Assembly (NCBI GenBank): GCA_009779255.1
Contig: WREQ01000012.1
Location: 1 to 37,274 of the forward strand
Reading direction: 5' to 3'
Source of the DNA: Dehalococcoidia bacterium
GTDB lineage: Bacteria > Chloroflexota > Dehalococcoidia > Dehalococcoidales > UBA1222
Length of the DNA stretch: 37,274 nucleotides
Shown here one piece after another: positions 23,609 through 32,023 of the stretch. The notes under the pieces are model-generated. The model ran no database searches. It had not been told where the DNA came from and saw nothing but the letters and a program-made list of their open reading frames with translations. Within the stretch, counting starts at the first letter, position 1. Each line of letters opens with the position of its first letter. Position numbers and translations under genes: made by a program.

Positions 23609-24226
23609 ATGAAACTCACCAGCCTGCTTAAAATCGACGAAACACTGGTAATTCCGGCCTCGGTTACCACTGCAGAGGCATTCAAGGATGACCCCGCCAC
23701 CCTGTGGACAATCCCGGATGTCAGGAAGCGCCAGAACCTGCGCTACGCCATGGAACCGTATCTGCGCATAGCTGCTGGAGGTTACGGCGCGGCTTACACC
23801 ACCTCGGAAAAGTGCGAGGGAGTGGCCGCTTGGGTGCCGGCCGGACAAGTTCCCCCCGGTGTGACTTCCCTCATACGCGCCGGCTTCCCGCGTTTGCCAT
23901 TACGTTGCGGTTGGCAGTATCTGCTGCGCAATGCGGCGATTGACCGCTGGTGCAAAAAGCTGCGCAAGGAGCTGGCTCCGGAACGACATACCTATCTGGC
24001 ACTGCTGGCGGTGGCACCTGAACACCAGGGCAGAGGTCATGCATCCGCGCTACTGAAACCAATGCTGGCAAAGCTGGACGCGACCGGAGAAGTCTGCTAC
24101 TTGGAAACACAGACGCCGCGCAATGCAGAGATGTACAAACACTTCGGTTTCAAGACGCTGAAAGAGGTTACCACGCCCCGCACCGGTCTGCCGTTATGGC
24201 TGATGCTTAGGAAGCCGCAGACCTAA
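23609..24226 (+). CDS. GNAT family N-acetyltransferase
   Basis: The protein is about 205 residues from the ATG at 23609; an in-frame TTG two codons earlier is the alternative, and no ribosome binding site is clear for either. The C-terminal half has the acetyl-CoA-binding motif A: LLAVAPEHQGRGHASALLKP, with Q/R-x-x-G-x-G/A. It is followed by YLETQTPRNAEMYKHFGFK, typical of GNAT motif B. The substrate is unknown. It follows dapA by 12 bp on the same strand and may be the last gene of the lysine unit, though nothing else ties it to lysine. Confidence 0.85.
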   Translation: MKLTSLLKIDETLVIPASVTTAEAFKDDPATLWTIPDVRKRQNLRYAMEPYLRIAAGGYGAAYTTSEKCEGVAAWVPAGQVPPGVTSLIRAGFPRLPLRCGWQYLLRNAAIDRWCKKLRKELAPERHTYLALLAVAPEHQGRGHASALLKPMLAKLDATGEVCYLETQTPRNAEMYKHFGFKTLKEVTTPRTGLPLWLMLRKPQT

Positions 24227-24334
24227 TCATCCCCCCGCTACGCCATCTCCGACAATCGTAACAGGAGGATTGGAGAATGACACTCCGCAACCTGACGCAT
24301 CCAGTGAGTCAAACCAGTGACAGCAATAACCCGC

Positions 24335-25138
24335 TTATTCCCCTGTATACCAGCCAGGCACGCTGAATGACCCGATGACGGAAAAATCGCGGTCCTCGTA
24401 TATCATTGCGCCATCCGCGTTGCGCTTAAACTTGGAATCGAACACGTATCTATTATTGGAATCGAGTATCAGCCTGACAAAAACCCCCGTATCGGTATTG
24501 GTGAACTGAATCAGGGTGTTACCATCCTCCAGTTTGCCCGCCTTGAGTTCACCCATGTAATCTGCGGAAGCCAAGTCGCGGTATGGCGTAAGTGTTTCGA
24601 CGATACCCATAATTATGAAGCTGGCGCTGGCGCTGTCGTAGGCCACTGGTGGCGTATCGTTTTTGACATCCTTCTGGAAGGCCTTGCCCGCGGCAGGCGA
24701 ATAAACTTCAATATTGGCAACCGGCATTCCGGAAGCGTCGAGATTGACAACGGACATCCACATGCGCACAGACGCCACGCCGTGCGTGACGACGCGAATA
24801 GAACTTCCCGAAAAATCTGCGGAGTACGCCGAGGTTGACTGAAGCAGCTTGTCCGCATTATATGTCTCCTTATCCACATGCATGACGGCGGACAAGGCAT
24901 CGTATTGCGCCTGTGCCTGTTTGAGCAGGGCATAGGCATCGTCTCTGGAAAGGAAGCTCACCGGCTTGTAGGCGCGAATGTCATTGCGCACGGAATAGCC
25001 ATCGGCAGAAATTGCCGCGTCATAAGTCCACCCTGTGTCATTCCCTTTGCGACCACACCCGGCGAGCGCCGGAGTTAACAGCAGCGCCAGCAGCAAGACG
25101 CATAACGACCATTTTACGATAGCGGTCCGGTTTTTCAT
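24335..25138 (-). CDS. Lipoprotein of unknown function
   Basis: The protein is 267 residues. The basic start MKNRTAIVK, a hydrophobic core and the lipobox LAGC (Cys near residue 28) predict a lipid-anchored exported protein. The mature part is mixed alpha/beta with many charged and Asp/Ser/Tyr residues and no motif I recognise. It is convergent with the GNAT gene and separated upstream from the alarmone synthetase gene by about 160 bp, so it is probably monocistronic. The gap 24227-24334 shows no clear terminator. Confidence 0.75.
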   Translation of the reverse strand: MKNRTAIVKWSLCVLLLALLLTPALAGCGRKGNDTGWTYDAAISADGYSVRNDIRAYKPVSFLSRDDAYALLKQAQAQYDALSAVMHVDKETYNADKLLQSTSAYSADFSGSSIRVVTHGVASVRMWMSVVNLDASGMPVANIEVYSPAAGKAFQKDVKNDTPPVAYDSASASFIIMGIVETLTPYRDLASADYMGELKAGKLEDGNTLIQFTNTDTGVFVRLILDSNNRYVFDSKFKRNADGAMIYEDRDFSVIGSFSVPGWYTGE

Positions 25139-25296
25139 ACATGAACTCCTTTACGCCAATCTGTTAGACGACCCCACGCCAGTATATTAGTACCACATTT
25201 ACACACTGTATTCAATATACCGTGACGTAAGTTGCCGCACTTCTTAGAGCCTATGCCATTAAAAGATACTATTGCATACCGCCATTTCCCGAAAAA

Positions 25297-25989
25297 CTAC
25301 GAACCGATATTTCTGTGGATTTCCTGCATCGTCTGTTCAATACCGGCAAGTTTGTCGGCGCAGTCCGATAGTTGCGCCCCGTAGTTTTCAACTTGTTCCG
25401 GCTTTGACTTATACCGAAGCTTATGCTCCAGGCTCGCCCAATAGTCCATTGCGATTGTACGCAGCTGAATTTCAACTGGGGTCGGCACGGTTTTGTCGGA
25501 CAAAAAGACCGGCACGGTAACAACGATATGCAGGCTTCGGTATCCATTGCGTTTGGGATTTTTGACGTAATCCTTCTGTTCAACCAATTCGATATCTGTT
25601 TGCCGCAGGAGCAGCGATTCAACGGTGTACAAATCATCAATATAGTTGCAAATCACACGAATTCCGGCAATATCGTACAGAGATTCCTGTGCCGATTTCA
25701 GATTAAGAGACAAGCCGCGCCTTTTCAATTTTTGAAAGATACTGTTCGGGCTTTTCAACCTGCTCTCTATGCTATAGATGGGATTGTGCCGAAATTTCAG
25801 CTGAAACTCCGTATCCAAAATTTCCAGCTTGGTAATGATCTCTCTTATGGCGGCATCATACAGATGCCGCAGTTCCAAAAACTGCGCGAATGATTCCATC
25901 ATCTCCGGGTATTTTCGACTGACCTCTGCAAAAGCGTAGTCCTCATGCAAAGCTGGTATATTCACTATCCGTTCTTTGCTGATAGCCAT
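25297..25989 (-). CDS. Small alarmone synthetase (RelQ/YjbM-type, RelA/SpoT synthetase domain)
   Basis: The protein is 230 residues, matching stand-alone (p)ppGpp synthetases without hydrolase or regulatory domains. Synthetase motifs are YSIESRLKSPNSIFQKL, DIAGIRVIC (Asp106), DYVKNPKRNGYRSLHIVV and PVEIQLRTIAMDYWASLEHK (172-190). It transfers pyrophosphate from ATP to GDP or GTP. GGAGG stands five bases before the ATG. It begins only 32 bp after the end of the ABC transporter gene on the same strand, so the two are likely co-transcribed under MarR control. Confidence 0.92.
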   Translation of the reverse strand: MAISKERIVNIPALHEDYAFAEVSRKYPEMMESFAQFLELRHLYDAAIREIITKLEILDTEFQLKFRHNPIYSIESRLKSPNSIFQKLKRRGLSLNLKSAQESLYDIAGIRVICNYIDDLYTVESLLLRQTDIELVEQKDYVKNPKRNGYRSLHIVVTVPVFLSDKTVPTPVEIQLRTIAMDYWASLEHKLRYKSKPEQVENYGAQLSDCADKLAGIEQTMQEIHRNIGS

Positions 25990-26021
25990 ATTCGCCTCCT
26001 GTCAGTTCGCTTTTGTCATGC

Positions 26022-28652
26022 TTACTCCGTCCGCAAAGCAATCACAGGATCTTTCTTTGCGGCGATTCTTGACGGAATAAGACCGGCAATTACGGTGAGA
26101 ACCACGCTCAGCGTTATCAATCCGACAGCGCCGGTAATCGGGAGCGCCGCGATGGTTCCAATCCCCGTAATTGACTTGATAATAATGTTAATCGGGATGT
26201 TTATGAGTAATGTAATTCCAACGCCCAGCGCACCCGCAATAAAGCCTTCGATAATCGTTTCAGCGTTGAACACCCTGGAAACATCACCCTTGGATGCACC
26301 AATGCTGCGCAGAATGCCGATTTCCTTGGTGCGTTCCAGCACGGAGATATAGGTAATAATCGCAATCATGATGGAAGACACAACAAGTGAGGTAGCGACA
26401 AAGGCAATCAACACATACGTGATGATGTTGATAATGGAAGTAACTGAGGACAGCATAACCGCCATAAAATCCGTGTAACCTATGGCATATTCCTCGTGAC
26501 CAGACGCCTTTTGCCAGGCGTTGTACTCCTCGATGTATTCCGCGATTTTGTTCTTGGATTCGAAATCCTTCGGGTAAATGCTGATGGAACTGGGGATGGC
26601 AAGATCAACCACTCCAAAAATGGTGAGATTATCCTCATAAGTCGTGGCGCTGCCCGCGCTGTCCCTCATCATGCTGGCAAACATGGAGAGGATTTCTTCC
26701 TCGCTCATGCCTTGCATCATCGCGCTCATCTGCGCCTGCTGCGTCTCGGGAAGCATCGCCATATAGGCATATACGTCTCCAATAGTAAGGGAATCAGTAT
26801 ATGATTTCATATCAAATGGCGCCCCAGTCAGCACATTCGTTTCGGGATTTGCCATTTGCTCACGGACGATTTGGCTTTCCAGGATTTGATCGATGACATA
26901 TCTGGTCAATTCCGAGGTATAGGCCACGGCACCACTGATGGAAGTCGCCGTGACTTCCGCACTGGGACGCAGGATGCCGACGATTTTAAGCTCAAGCGCC
27001 TCATTGATGACGGATTTCATGAAGACTTCACTGGCACTTTTATCTACCCACAAACCATCCTCTTTTGCGTAAACGTCCGTGTTCAACACCAGCTTGAAAG
27101 TGAGATTAAGCAGCTCGTCATAGGAATAACTAGCGACCTCCGACACATCAATCGGTTCTCCCGTGAAGAGTTTTTCCACCATCTTGGTCAATTCATCCTG
27201 ATCCATGATGCCGAGAGAATAGAGGACAAAGTCGCTAATTTCGTTGTTTTCATCGACGATAATCACAATCTCGTTGTAGGCAGTCGGCCAAGCGCCGGCC
27301 AGCACGTCATATTGTTTTTCCAGCAGTTCCCTGTTTCCCAGCATTTCCGTCCAGGTATCAGCAATGAAACCGCCACCCATCATGCCTCCGGACGAATCGT
27401 TCTCCGTACCCATCAGCTGAGAAAGCAGCTTGCTGGGATTGACTTGGATCACGCCGTTTGAGGTGTCGGTTTTATAGATTTGCAAATCGAGGTTATAGCC
27501 GTATTGTATGTCATTGGTAAGTTCGACAATTCTCGCACCATCAGCACTCTCCAAATAAGCCTTGAAGGTTTGCAAATCATTCCTGGTCAGTTGCGCTGCG
27601 ATAGATTTGATCATATCGCTTAGAATATTGCCGGAATAAACCGCGTCGGGGTCGCGACCGCTGCGGTCTATCTTGGAAGAACCCATCATGGCGGTCATTA
27701 TTCCGCCAATATCCATTGATTCGCTGGCAATCTGGATTGGGTAAGTGGAAAGCGTATCCTCTTGAACATTCTTGATATACGCCTGCATTCCGCTGGAAAG
27801 GGAAAGAATCAGAGCGATGCCGATGATGCCGATGCTGCCCGCAAATGAGGTCAAAAATGTACGGGTTTTCTTGGTCATCAGGTTGTTCATGCTGAGTGAA
27901 AGTGCCGTGAAAAACGACATTTTTGCCTTGCCCATTTTCTTATGCACAGGCTCAGTAGCAGCTGCCGCAGGAATATCGCAAGGGTTAGAGTCGTAAATGA
28001 CTTTCCCGTCCCGAAGTTTCACGATACGATTGGCATATTTGTCGGCAAGCTCCGAATTGTGTGTAACCATAATGACAAGCCTGTCACGCGCTACCTCTTT
28101 AAGCAAATTCATAATATGCACGCTGGTTTCCGTGTCCAACGCGCCTGTCGGCTCGTCCGCCAAAAGGATACCGGGATTGTTGACCAGCGCGCGGGCGATG
28201 GCCACACGCTGCATCTGCCCGCCGGACATCTGAGTTGGACGTTTGTGTGCCTGATCGCCAAGCCCCACCTGTGTGAGTGCATCTTTTGCCCTTTTCCGCC
28301 GTTCACTCTTCGAAACGCCGGAAATAGTCAACGCAAGTTCCACATTGGAAAGAATGGACTGGTGGGGAATAAGATTGTAACTTTGGAACACAAAACCGAT
28401 GGTGTGATTGCGATATGAATCCCAATCTCTGTCCTTATATTTTTTAGTGGAAATGCCGTTTATGATAAGATCGCCGCTATCATAGCGGTCAAGCCCTCCG
28501 ATAATATTTAATAGCGTTGTTTTGCCTGAACCGGATGGCCCAAGTACGGCGACAAACTCACTGTCTCGCAGATTCAAGCTTACATCGTTCAGAGCGATTT
28601 GCGTCAAATCCCCTGTGGTATATCGTTTGCTTATGCCTTTGATTTGTAACAC
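26022..28652 (-). CDS. MacB-like ABC transporter, ATP-binding and FtsX-type permease fused
   Basis: The protein is 876 residues. The ATPase domain (1-230) has GPSGSGKT at 38-45, the signature MSGGQMQRV from 142 and DEPTG at 166-170, i.e. the LolD/MacB type. A first transmembrane helix follows near 265-285, then a large extracellular domain of ~450 residues. Three C-terminal helices (about 740-765, 800-825, 840-862) form the FtsX permease core. Such fused proteins transduce force across the membrane to export peptides or antibiotics or act on lipoproteins; the substrate is unknown. Base composition and sequence style resemble Firmicutes homologues, so transfer is possible. MarR lies upstream and the alarmone synthetase downstream. 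Confidence 0.92.
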   Translation of the reverse strand: MLQIKGISKRYTTGDLTQIALNDVSLNLRDSEFVAVLGPSGSGKTTLLNIIGGLDRYDSGDLIINGISTKKYKDRDWDSYRNHTIGFVFQSYNLIPHQSILSNVELALTISGVSKSERRKRAKDALTQVGLGDQAHKRPTQMSGGQMQRVAIARALVNNPGILLADEPTGALDTETSVHIMNLLKEVARDRLVIMVTHNSELADKYANRIVKLRDGKVIYDSNPCDIPAAAATEPVHKKMGKAKMSFFTALSLSMNNLMTKKTRTFLTSFAGSIGIIGIALILSLSSGMQAYIKNVQEDTLSTYPIQIASESMDIGGIMTAMMGSSKIDRSGRDPDAVYSGNILSDMIKSIAAQLTRNDLQTFKAYLESADGARIVELTNDIQYGYNLDLQIYKTDTSNGVIQVNPSKLLSQLMGTENDSSGGMMGGGFIADTWTEMLGNRELLEKQYDVLAGAWPTAYNEIVIIVDENNEISDFVLYSLGIMDQDELTKMVEKLFTGEPIDVSEVASYSYDELLNLTFKLVLNTDVYAKEDGLWVDKSASEVFMKSVINEALELKIVGILRPSAEVTATSISGAVAYTSELTRYVIDQILESQIVREQMANPETNVLTGAPFDMKSYTDSLTIGDVYAYMAMLPETQQAQMSAMMQGMSEEEILSMFASMMRDSAGSATTYEDNLTIFGVVDLAIPSSISIYPKDFESKNKIAEYIEEYNAWQKASGHEEYAIGYTDFMAVMLSSVTSIINIITYVLIAFVATSLVVSSIMIAIITYISVLERTKEIGILRSIGASKGDVSRVFNAETIIEGFIAGALGVGITLLINIPINIIIKSITGIGTIAALPITGAVGLITLSVVLTVIAGLIPSRIAAKKDPVIALRTE

Positions 28653-28785
28653 GATGAGCCTCCAGATAAATAATTACTGAATTCGTAGCAACCTCTGATC
28701 AGAGGAAATCCTGTAGTTTTATAGGATACTTTATGCGGACATCATAGTCCACATTACAGTGTAATCCAATGAACTTACCGTCACG

Positions 28786-29259
28786 TCACCCCGCCTGCCT
28801 GCGCAAGTAGTCAGGACAATATTTGTATGACAAGTCAAAAAACCGTTTAATCAGCCGGATAAATTCAACCGTATCCGCCTCGCCCATATCGGTAAAAATT
28901 CCCGTAAGGTAACTCTTGATGTTACGCAGTTCCGTATTCACACGTTCGCGTCCGGATTCGGTAATGGTCACGAGAATGTTTACGCGGTTATTTTTGTCCA
29001 GTTCCCGTTCAACCTGTCCTTTCTTTTCCAGGCTGCCAAGCAAAGCTGAAATTCGCGCTGTGGTAACTTGCAGCGCCTTGCTTAATTCAGATGGTAACAA
29101 CGCGCCGTCGCTCATTGACAAAAAGTGCAACACAAAAAGCTCACCCTTGTTTGCCCGATTCATTACATCCATCATATTGTTCCGGGCCCCCGCCATAATT
29201 TCATCAAATGTGGTAAAGGCGTCTTCAACGTAACCCGGACAGCTGTCAGCAGACAACAT
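28786..29259 (-). CDS. MarR-family transcriptional regulator
   Basis: The protein is about 157 residues. Three ATGs occur in a row (29265, 29262, 29259). The third is best spaced from AGAGGT, though the choice is not secure. The winged-helix core has LLPSELSKALQVTTARISAL (recognition helix), LEKKGQVERELDKNNRVNIL (wing) and TITESGRERV, with helices at both ends for dimerisation. MarR proteins usually repress an adjacent efflux gene and release on ligand binding. The ABC transporter starts 133 bp downstream on the same strand. Confidence 0.9.
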   Translation of the reverse strand: MLSADSCPGYVEDAFTTFDEIMAGARNNMMDVMNRANKGELFVLHFLSMSDGALLPSELSKALQVTTARISALLGSLEKKGQVERELDKNNRVNILVTITESGRERVNTELRNIKSYLTGIFTDMGEADTVEFIRLIKRFFDLSYKYCPDYLRRQAG

Positions 29260-29314
29260 CATCATTACCTCTAATTTTTAAATTCTAACAGCGATAACGA
29301 TTAACACTATTCAC

Positions 29315-29342
29315 AGTATACAGTATTTTTGAGATTTGTCAA
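29315..29342 (-). promoter_or_regulatory. Promoter of the marR-ABC-alarmone synthetase operon
   Basis: On the minus strand, a perfect TTGACA (29337-29342) and TATACT (29315-29320) are 16 bp apart, about 55 bp before the marR start. The leader between them and the gene is AT-rich and could hold the MarR operator. Confidence 0.75.
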
Positions 29343-29384
29343 GCGTGTGTATGAGTCCAGGTGTTTGGGGACACAAGGCCGAAA

Positions 29385-29768
29385 GTAATCAGTTTTCAGT
29401 GGTCCGTTATGAGTCCCGTACAAGTCCATCCTGGAGGGAGCGCAGCGACTGAAGGCTCTGGCGGCGGGGAGCAACCACCCACCACCCCGCCAGATGCTTC
29501 GTCACTCGCAGGCTCGTTCCTCCAGCATGGATTTATGACCATGACCATCCTGGAGGGAGCGCAGCGACCGAAGGATCTGGAGGGGAGTAACCATCCACCA
29601 CCCCGCCAGATGCTTCGTCACTCGCAAGCTCGTTCCTCCAGCATGGATTTACGACCAAGTCCATCATGGAGGGAGCGTAGCGACCGAAGGATCTGGTGGT
29701 GGGGAGCAACCATCCACCGCCCCGCCGGATGCTTCGTCACTCGCAGGCTCGTTCCTCCAGCATGGACT
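29385..29768 (+). repeat. Dispersed palindromic repeat, family 1, three tandem copies
   Basis: Three direct copies (about 29425-29534, 29545-29650, 29661-29768; period 116-120 bp) each begin CCATCMTGGAGGGAGCG and end CTCGTTCCTCCAGCATGGA, the imperfect complement of the start. The central ~20 bp differ most. The left flank (TCAGTTTTCAGTGG, then GTTATGAGTCCCGTACAAG) resembles the flank of copy B. A continuous reading frame through the array is a by-product of unit length, not a gene. The rest of 29266-29896 holds a REP-like GTCATTCCAG...CCGGAATCCAG at 29780-29811. Confidence 0.9.
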
Positions 29769-29896
29769 TAACGACGATAATGTCATTCCAGCCTCCGAGC
29801 CGGAATCCAGAGGGGAGATGGCAAAGAGGGGCAACCGTCTGTCTAAATGAAACCAGTCCGCGCTTTATCTAAAAACAACGTGGTTGCGCACTGCGT

Positions 29897-30556
29897 TCAA
29901 GTGCCGCTATTCAACCATTCTTCTGCCAGCGCAAAAGCTTCCTTAACATCCTCAATGAGAATGCCCAGATCTATACCGTCATATTTAGCCGCGAATGGCT
30001 GATCGGACATAGAAGTCAGTTTGTTTTTTCCATCCACATACCACACGCTTTCCTCAAAAGCCGCCGCCATATATTGGTCAATTTGTTCACGGTAAAACAA
30101 TATGAAGACGCCGGTTTCACCTTTTTTGACTTGTGTATGCCAGGGAGCCTCCGGCGAGCCTCCCTGCCTGTAACGGATGATATCACCGGACGGAGGTTCC
30201 CCCGCTATAGTATCGAGTACTTTGATATTCGCAGTGGTATAGTACATTTCATAAGAAAATCCGGTTAAGGAAAGCATCTCCGTTGTGGTCACCACGCCGT
30301 CATCGACAACTTCGCCGATGATTACACAAGTCGCAAATGAAAGTGTATCTAACAGTATCTGTGGCACCAATCGGTTTATAGGCGCGCTGTTGGAAGCAAT
30401 TACTTTACCGGAAACATCCGGGTTTAAGTTGTACCGTGATTCACCGGCGTCATTATTCCCATGGCATGAAACCGCTGTTGTTGCAAGCATCGCTATCAAG
30501 CAGACGCTGAGAACGCATGAGGCGACAACTTTTTTGTTCTTCATGCTATTGCTCAT
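29897..30556 (-). CDS. Exported lipoprotein of unknown function
   Basis: The protein is 219 residues. The N-terminus MSNSMKNKKV is followed by a hydrophobic core and a lipobox-like TAVSC (Cys near 31), so it is probably a lipoprotein. A second ATG at codon 5 is an alternative start. The mature part has a region that looks beta-rich (CVIIGEVVDDGVVTTTEML, TANIKVLDTIAGEPPSGDII, GETGVFILFYRE) and a helical C-terminus. The pattern recalls small exported proteins that follow a V-x-V-x-G-x-x-GD-x-I layout, but I cannot name a family. It is flanked by the repeat array and another exported protein on the same strand. Confidence 0.7.
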   Translation of the reverse strand: MSNSMKNKKVVASCVLSVCLIAMLATTAVSCHGNNDAGESRYNLNPDVSGKVIASNSAPINRLVPQILLDTLSFATCVIIGEVVDDGVVTTTEMLSLTGFSYEMYYTTANIKVLDTIAGEPPSGDIIRYRQGGSPEAPWHTQVKKGETGVFILFYREQIDQYMAAAFEESVWYVDGKNKLTSMSDQPFAAKYDGIDLGILIEDVKEAFALAEEWLNSGT

Positions 30557-30699
30557 TTTGAAATCTCAAAACCCGCCGTGGCGGACAGCGTAAATCTCAT
30601 CGATAACCGCCACCAATCTAATTCGGCAGATAAAAGCATGGCGAAGAGTCCGTTATGGAACTATTTCGCCCTGCTTTACAAACCTGCGAAACTACTTAT

Positions 30700-31530
30700 C
30701 TATCTCAAGTGTAGTCTGTAGAGGCCATCAGCAAATCCATTGGAAAGAGTTTTGGGAGAGCTTGCCGTAACAGAGCCCAGAAGTGTCTCGTTGTAGTACA
30801 TCAGAATCTTGACAATGTCGTATACATTGCCTGCCGTGACATTGTTATATGGCAGGAATTGGATACAACCTATCCATCCTGAAGGCACATTCCATGTCCC
30901 ACTGACAGTCGTTTCAGTAGATGCGGAGACATTCCAGGTAAATGACGACTCCGCCCGCACCACAGCAGCGACCTTGCCCCCCATTGTAAAGCTGGGCGTA
31001 AACCCCTCTGAAACTGTGAGAGAACTCCTAAAAGTGATTGTGCATGGACCCTGAAAATCGGGGGTCACTTTGATCGGCATACCTTCACTCTGATATACAT
31101 GGGTTTCCCTATAGTCATACCACTGGAAAGCCCTCGTCTGCTCCTTAGATCCCTTTTCATCCAGTATCATTGATTGCGCAGGATACACCGCTGAATACGG
31201 AAAAAGCGGGCGGTCTGCAACACCGCTCCATTGATTAAGGTAAGCAGCATACTCAACTATGTCATAGTGCTCAATTACGTTGTCCTCATTGTAACGGAAC
31301 ACAGCAGCAATTTTTTCACCCGTAGCGTCATTGCGGATATAGGTTCCGGCTCGTTCGTCTACAACAACTTCCCATCTGCCGACACTGGCATTCTGGGCAT
31401 TAGCTGTTTTATACGCGAAGTCATCGGCATTTATTGAATTTATGGAAATTACAGGGGTAATGGCAATTATTGCCGCAAGGATGATTCCCAAAGGTTTCAA
31501 AAGTAACGTCTTGAATCTTTCCATTATCAT
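30700..31530 (-). CDS. Secreted beta-rich protein of unknown function
   Basis: The protein is 276 residues. A signal peptide (MIMERFKTLLLKPLGIILAA, then a hydrophobic run ending near NSINADD) predicts export. AAAGGAG lies about nine bases before the ATG. The mature protein is rich in Thr, Ser, Val and aromatic residues. A segment SFTWNVSASTETTVSGTWNV followed by IGCIQFLPYNNV looks like a beta-sandwich. No catalytic motif is recognised. The upstream region contains a run of eight C between promoter-like hexamers. The gap to the next exported gene is about 140 bp. Confidence 0.7.
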   Translation of the reverse strand: MIMERFKTLLLKPLGIILAAIIAITPVISINSINADDFAYKTANAQNASVGRWEVVVDERAGTYIRNDATGEKIAAVFRYNEDNVIEHYDIVEYAAYLNQWSGVADRPLFPYSAVYPAQSMILDEKGSKEQTRAFQWYDYRETHVYQSEGMPIKVTPDFQGPCTITFRSSLTVSEGFTPSFTMGGKVAAVVRAESSFTWNVSASTETTVSGTWNVPSGWIGCIQFLPYNNVTAGNVYDIVKILMYYNETLLGSVTASSPKTLSNGFADGLYRLHLR

Positions 31531-31681
31531 CTTGAAAATCTCCTTTGTTTATTTTATGCCAAAAATGGTCCGTACGCAACACCAGTGCATTTCTGCACGC
31601 CCCACCCAACGTACGATCACTGTATAGGCGACACCCCCTTTTTCAAACTATTCTGCACGATATCAATCATAAAGTGCCGCC

Positions 31682-31706
31682 ATTCTACCCCCCCCGACTT
31701 TGTCAA
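31682..31706 (-). promoter_or_regulatory. Promoter-like hexamers around a C8/G8 tract
   Basis: On the minus strand, TTGACA (31701-31706) and TAGAAT (31682-31687) are separated by only 13 bp, eight of which are a G homopolymer (31688-31695). The pair points at the secreted-protein gene that starts at 31530. The rest of 31531-31970 has no gene I can support; a 75-codon plus-strand frame at 31790 lacks any recognisable feature. Confidence 0.35.
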
Positions 31707-31971
31707 GCTCTTAGGCTCCAGCGAACGTCGCAACACCCACAATAGTTGAAGGTGTTTATATTTATCTATAATTGAGCTGAATATAACTCATGAAAGACAG
31801 CTTTTGCAGCTCGGCGAGAGCACTACTTCGAGTTGCTATTAGCTGGCACCAACGAACCATCAGCATACAGGTCGATAAACGGACTGTCGGATTTCTACTG
31901 AAACATTGCAGAGAAACGCAACTTTTCTTAACAGCTCTATCCGACATCACCCTTCCCTGTTCCATACAAGC

Positions 31972-32001
31972 AAAAGGGAGAGCTTTTCGCTCTCCCTTTT
32001 T
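31972..32001. terminator. Terminator at the end of the ino1-purA operon
   Basis: There is a 12-bp perfect stem (AAAAGGGAGAGC at 31972-31983, GCTCTCCCTTTT at 31989-32000) with a TTTTC loop and T runs on both strands. It lies 23 bp past the purA stop. Confidence 0.85.
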
Positions 32002-32023
32002 AATATCTGACTGGTAATTGAAG

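Noticed and set aside
29425-29768. Possible CRISPR array (three regular repeats)
   Set aside because: Units are about 110 bp, nearly wholly repeated and palindromic, with no short repeats separating unique spacers and no cas genes nearby.
29361-29771. 136-codon open frame on the plus strand
   Set aside because: It runs through three copies of a dispersed palindromic repeat; the repeated residues follow the DNA repeat and there is no ribosome binding site or recognisable domain.
31790-32017. 75-codon plus-strand frame before the purA terminator
   Set aside because: It has no ribosome binding site, no recognisable motif, and its end runs through the terminator hairpin.
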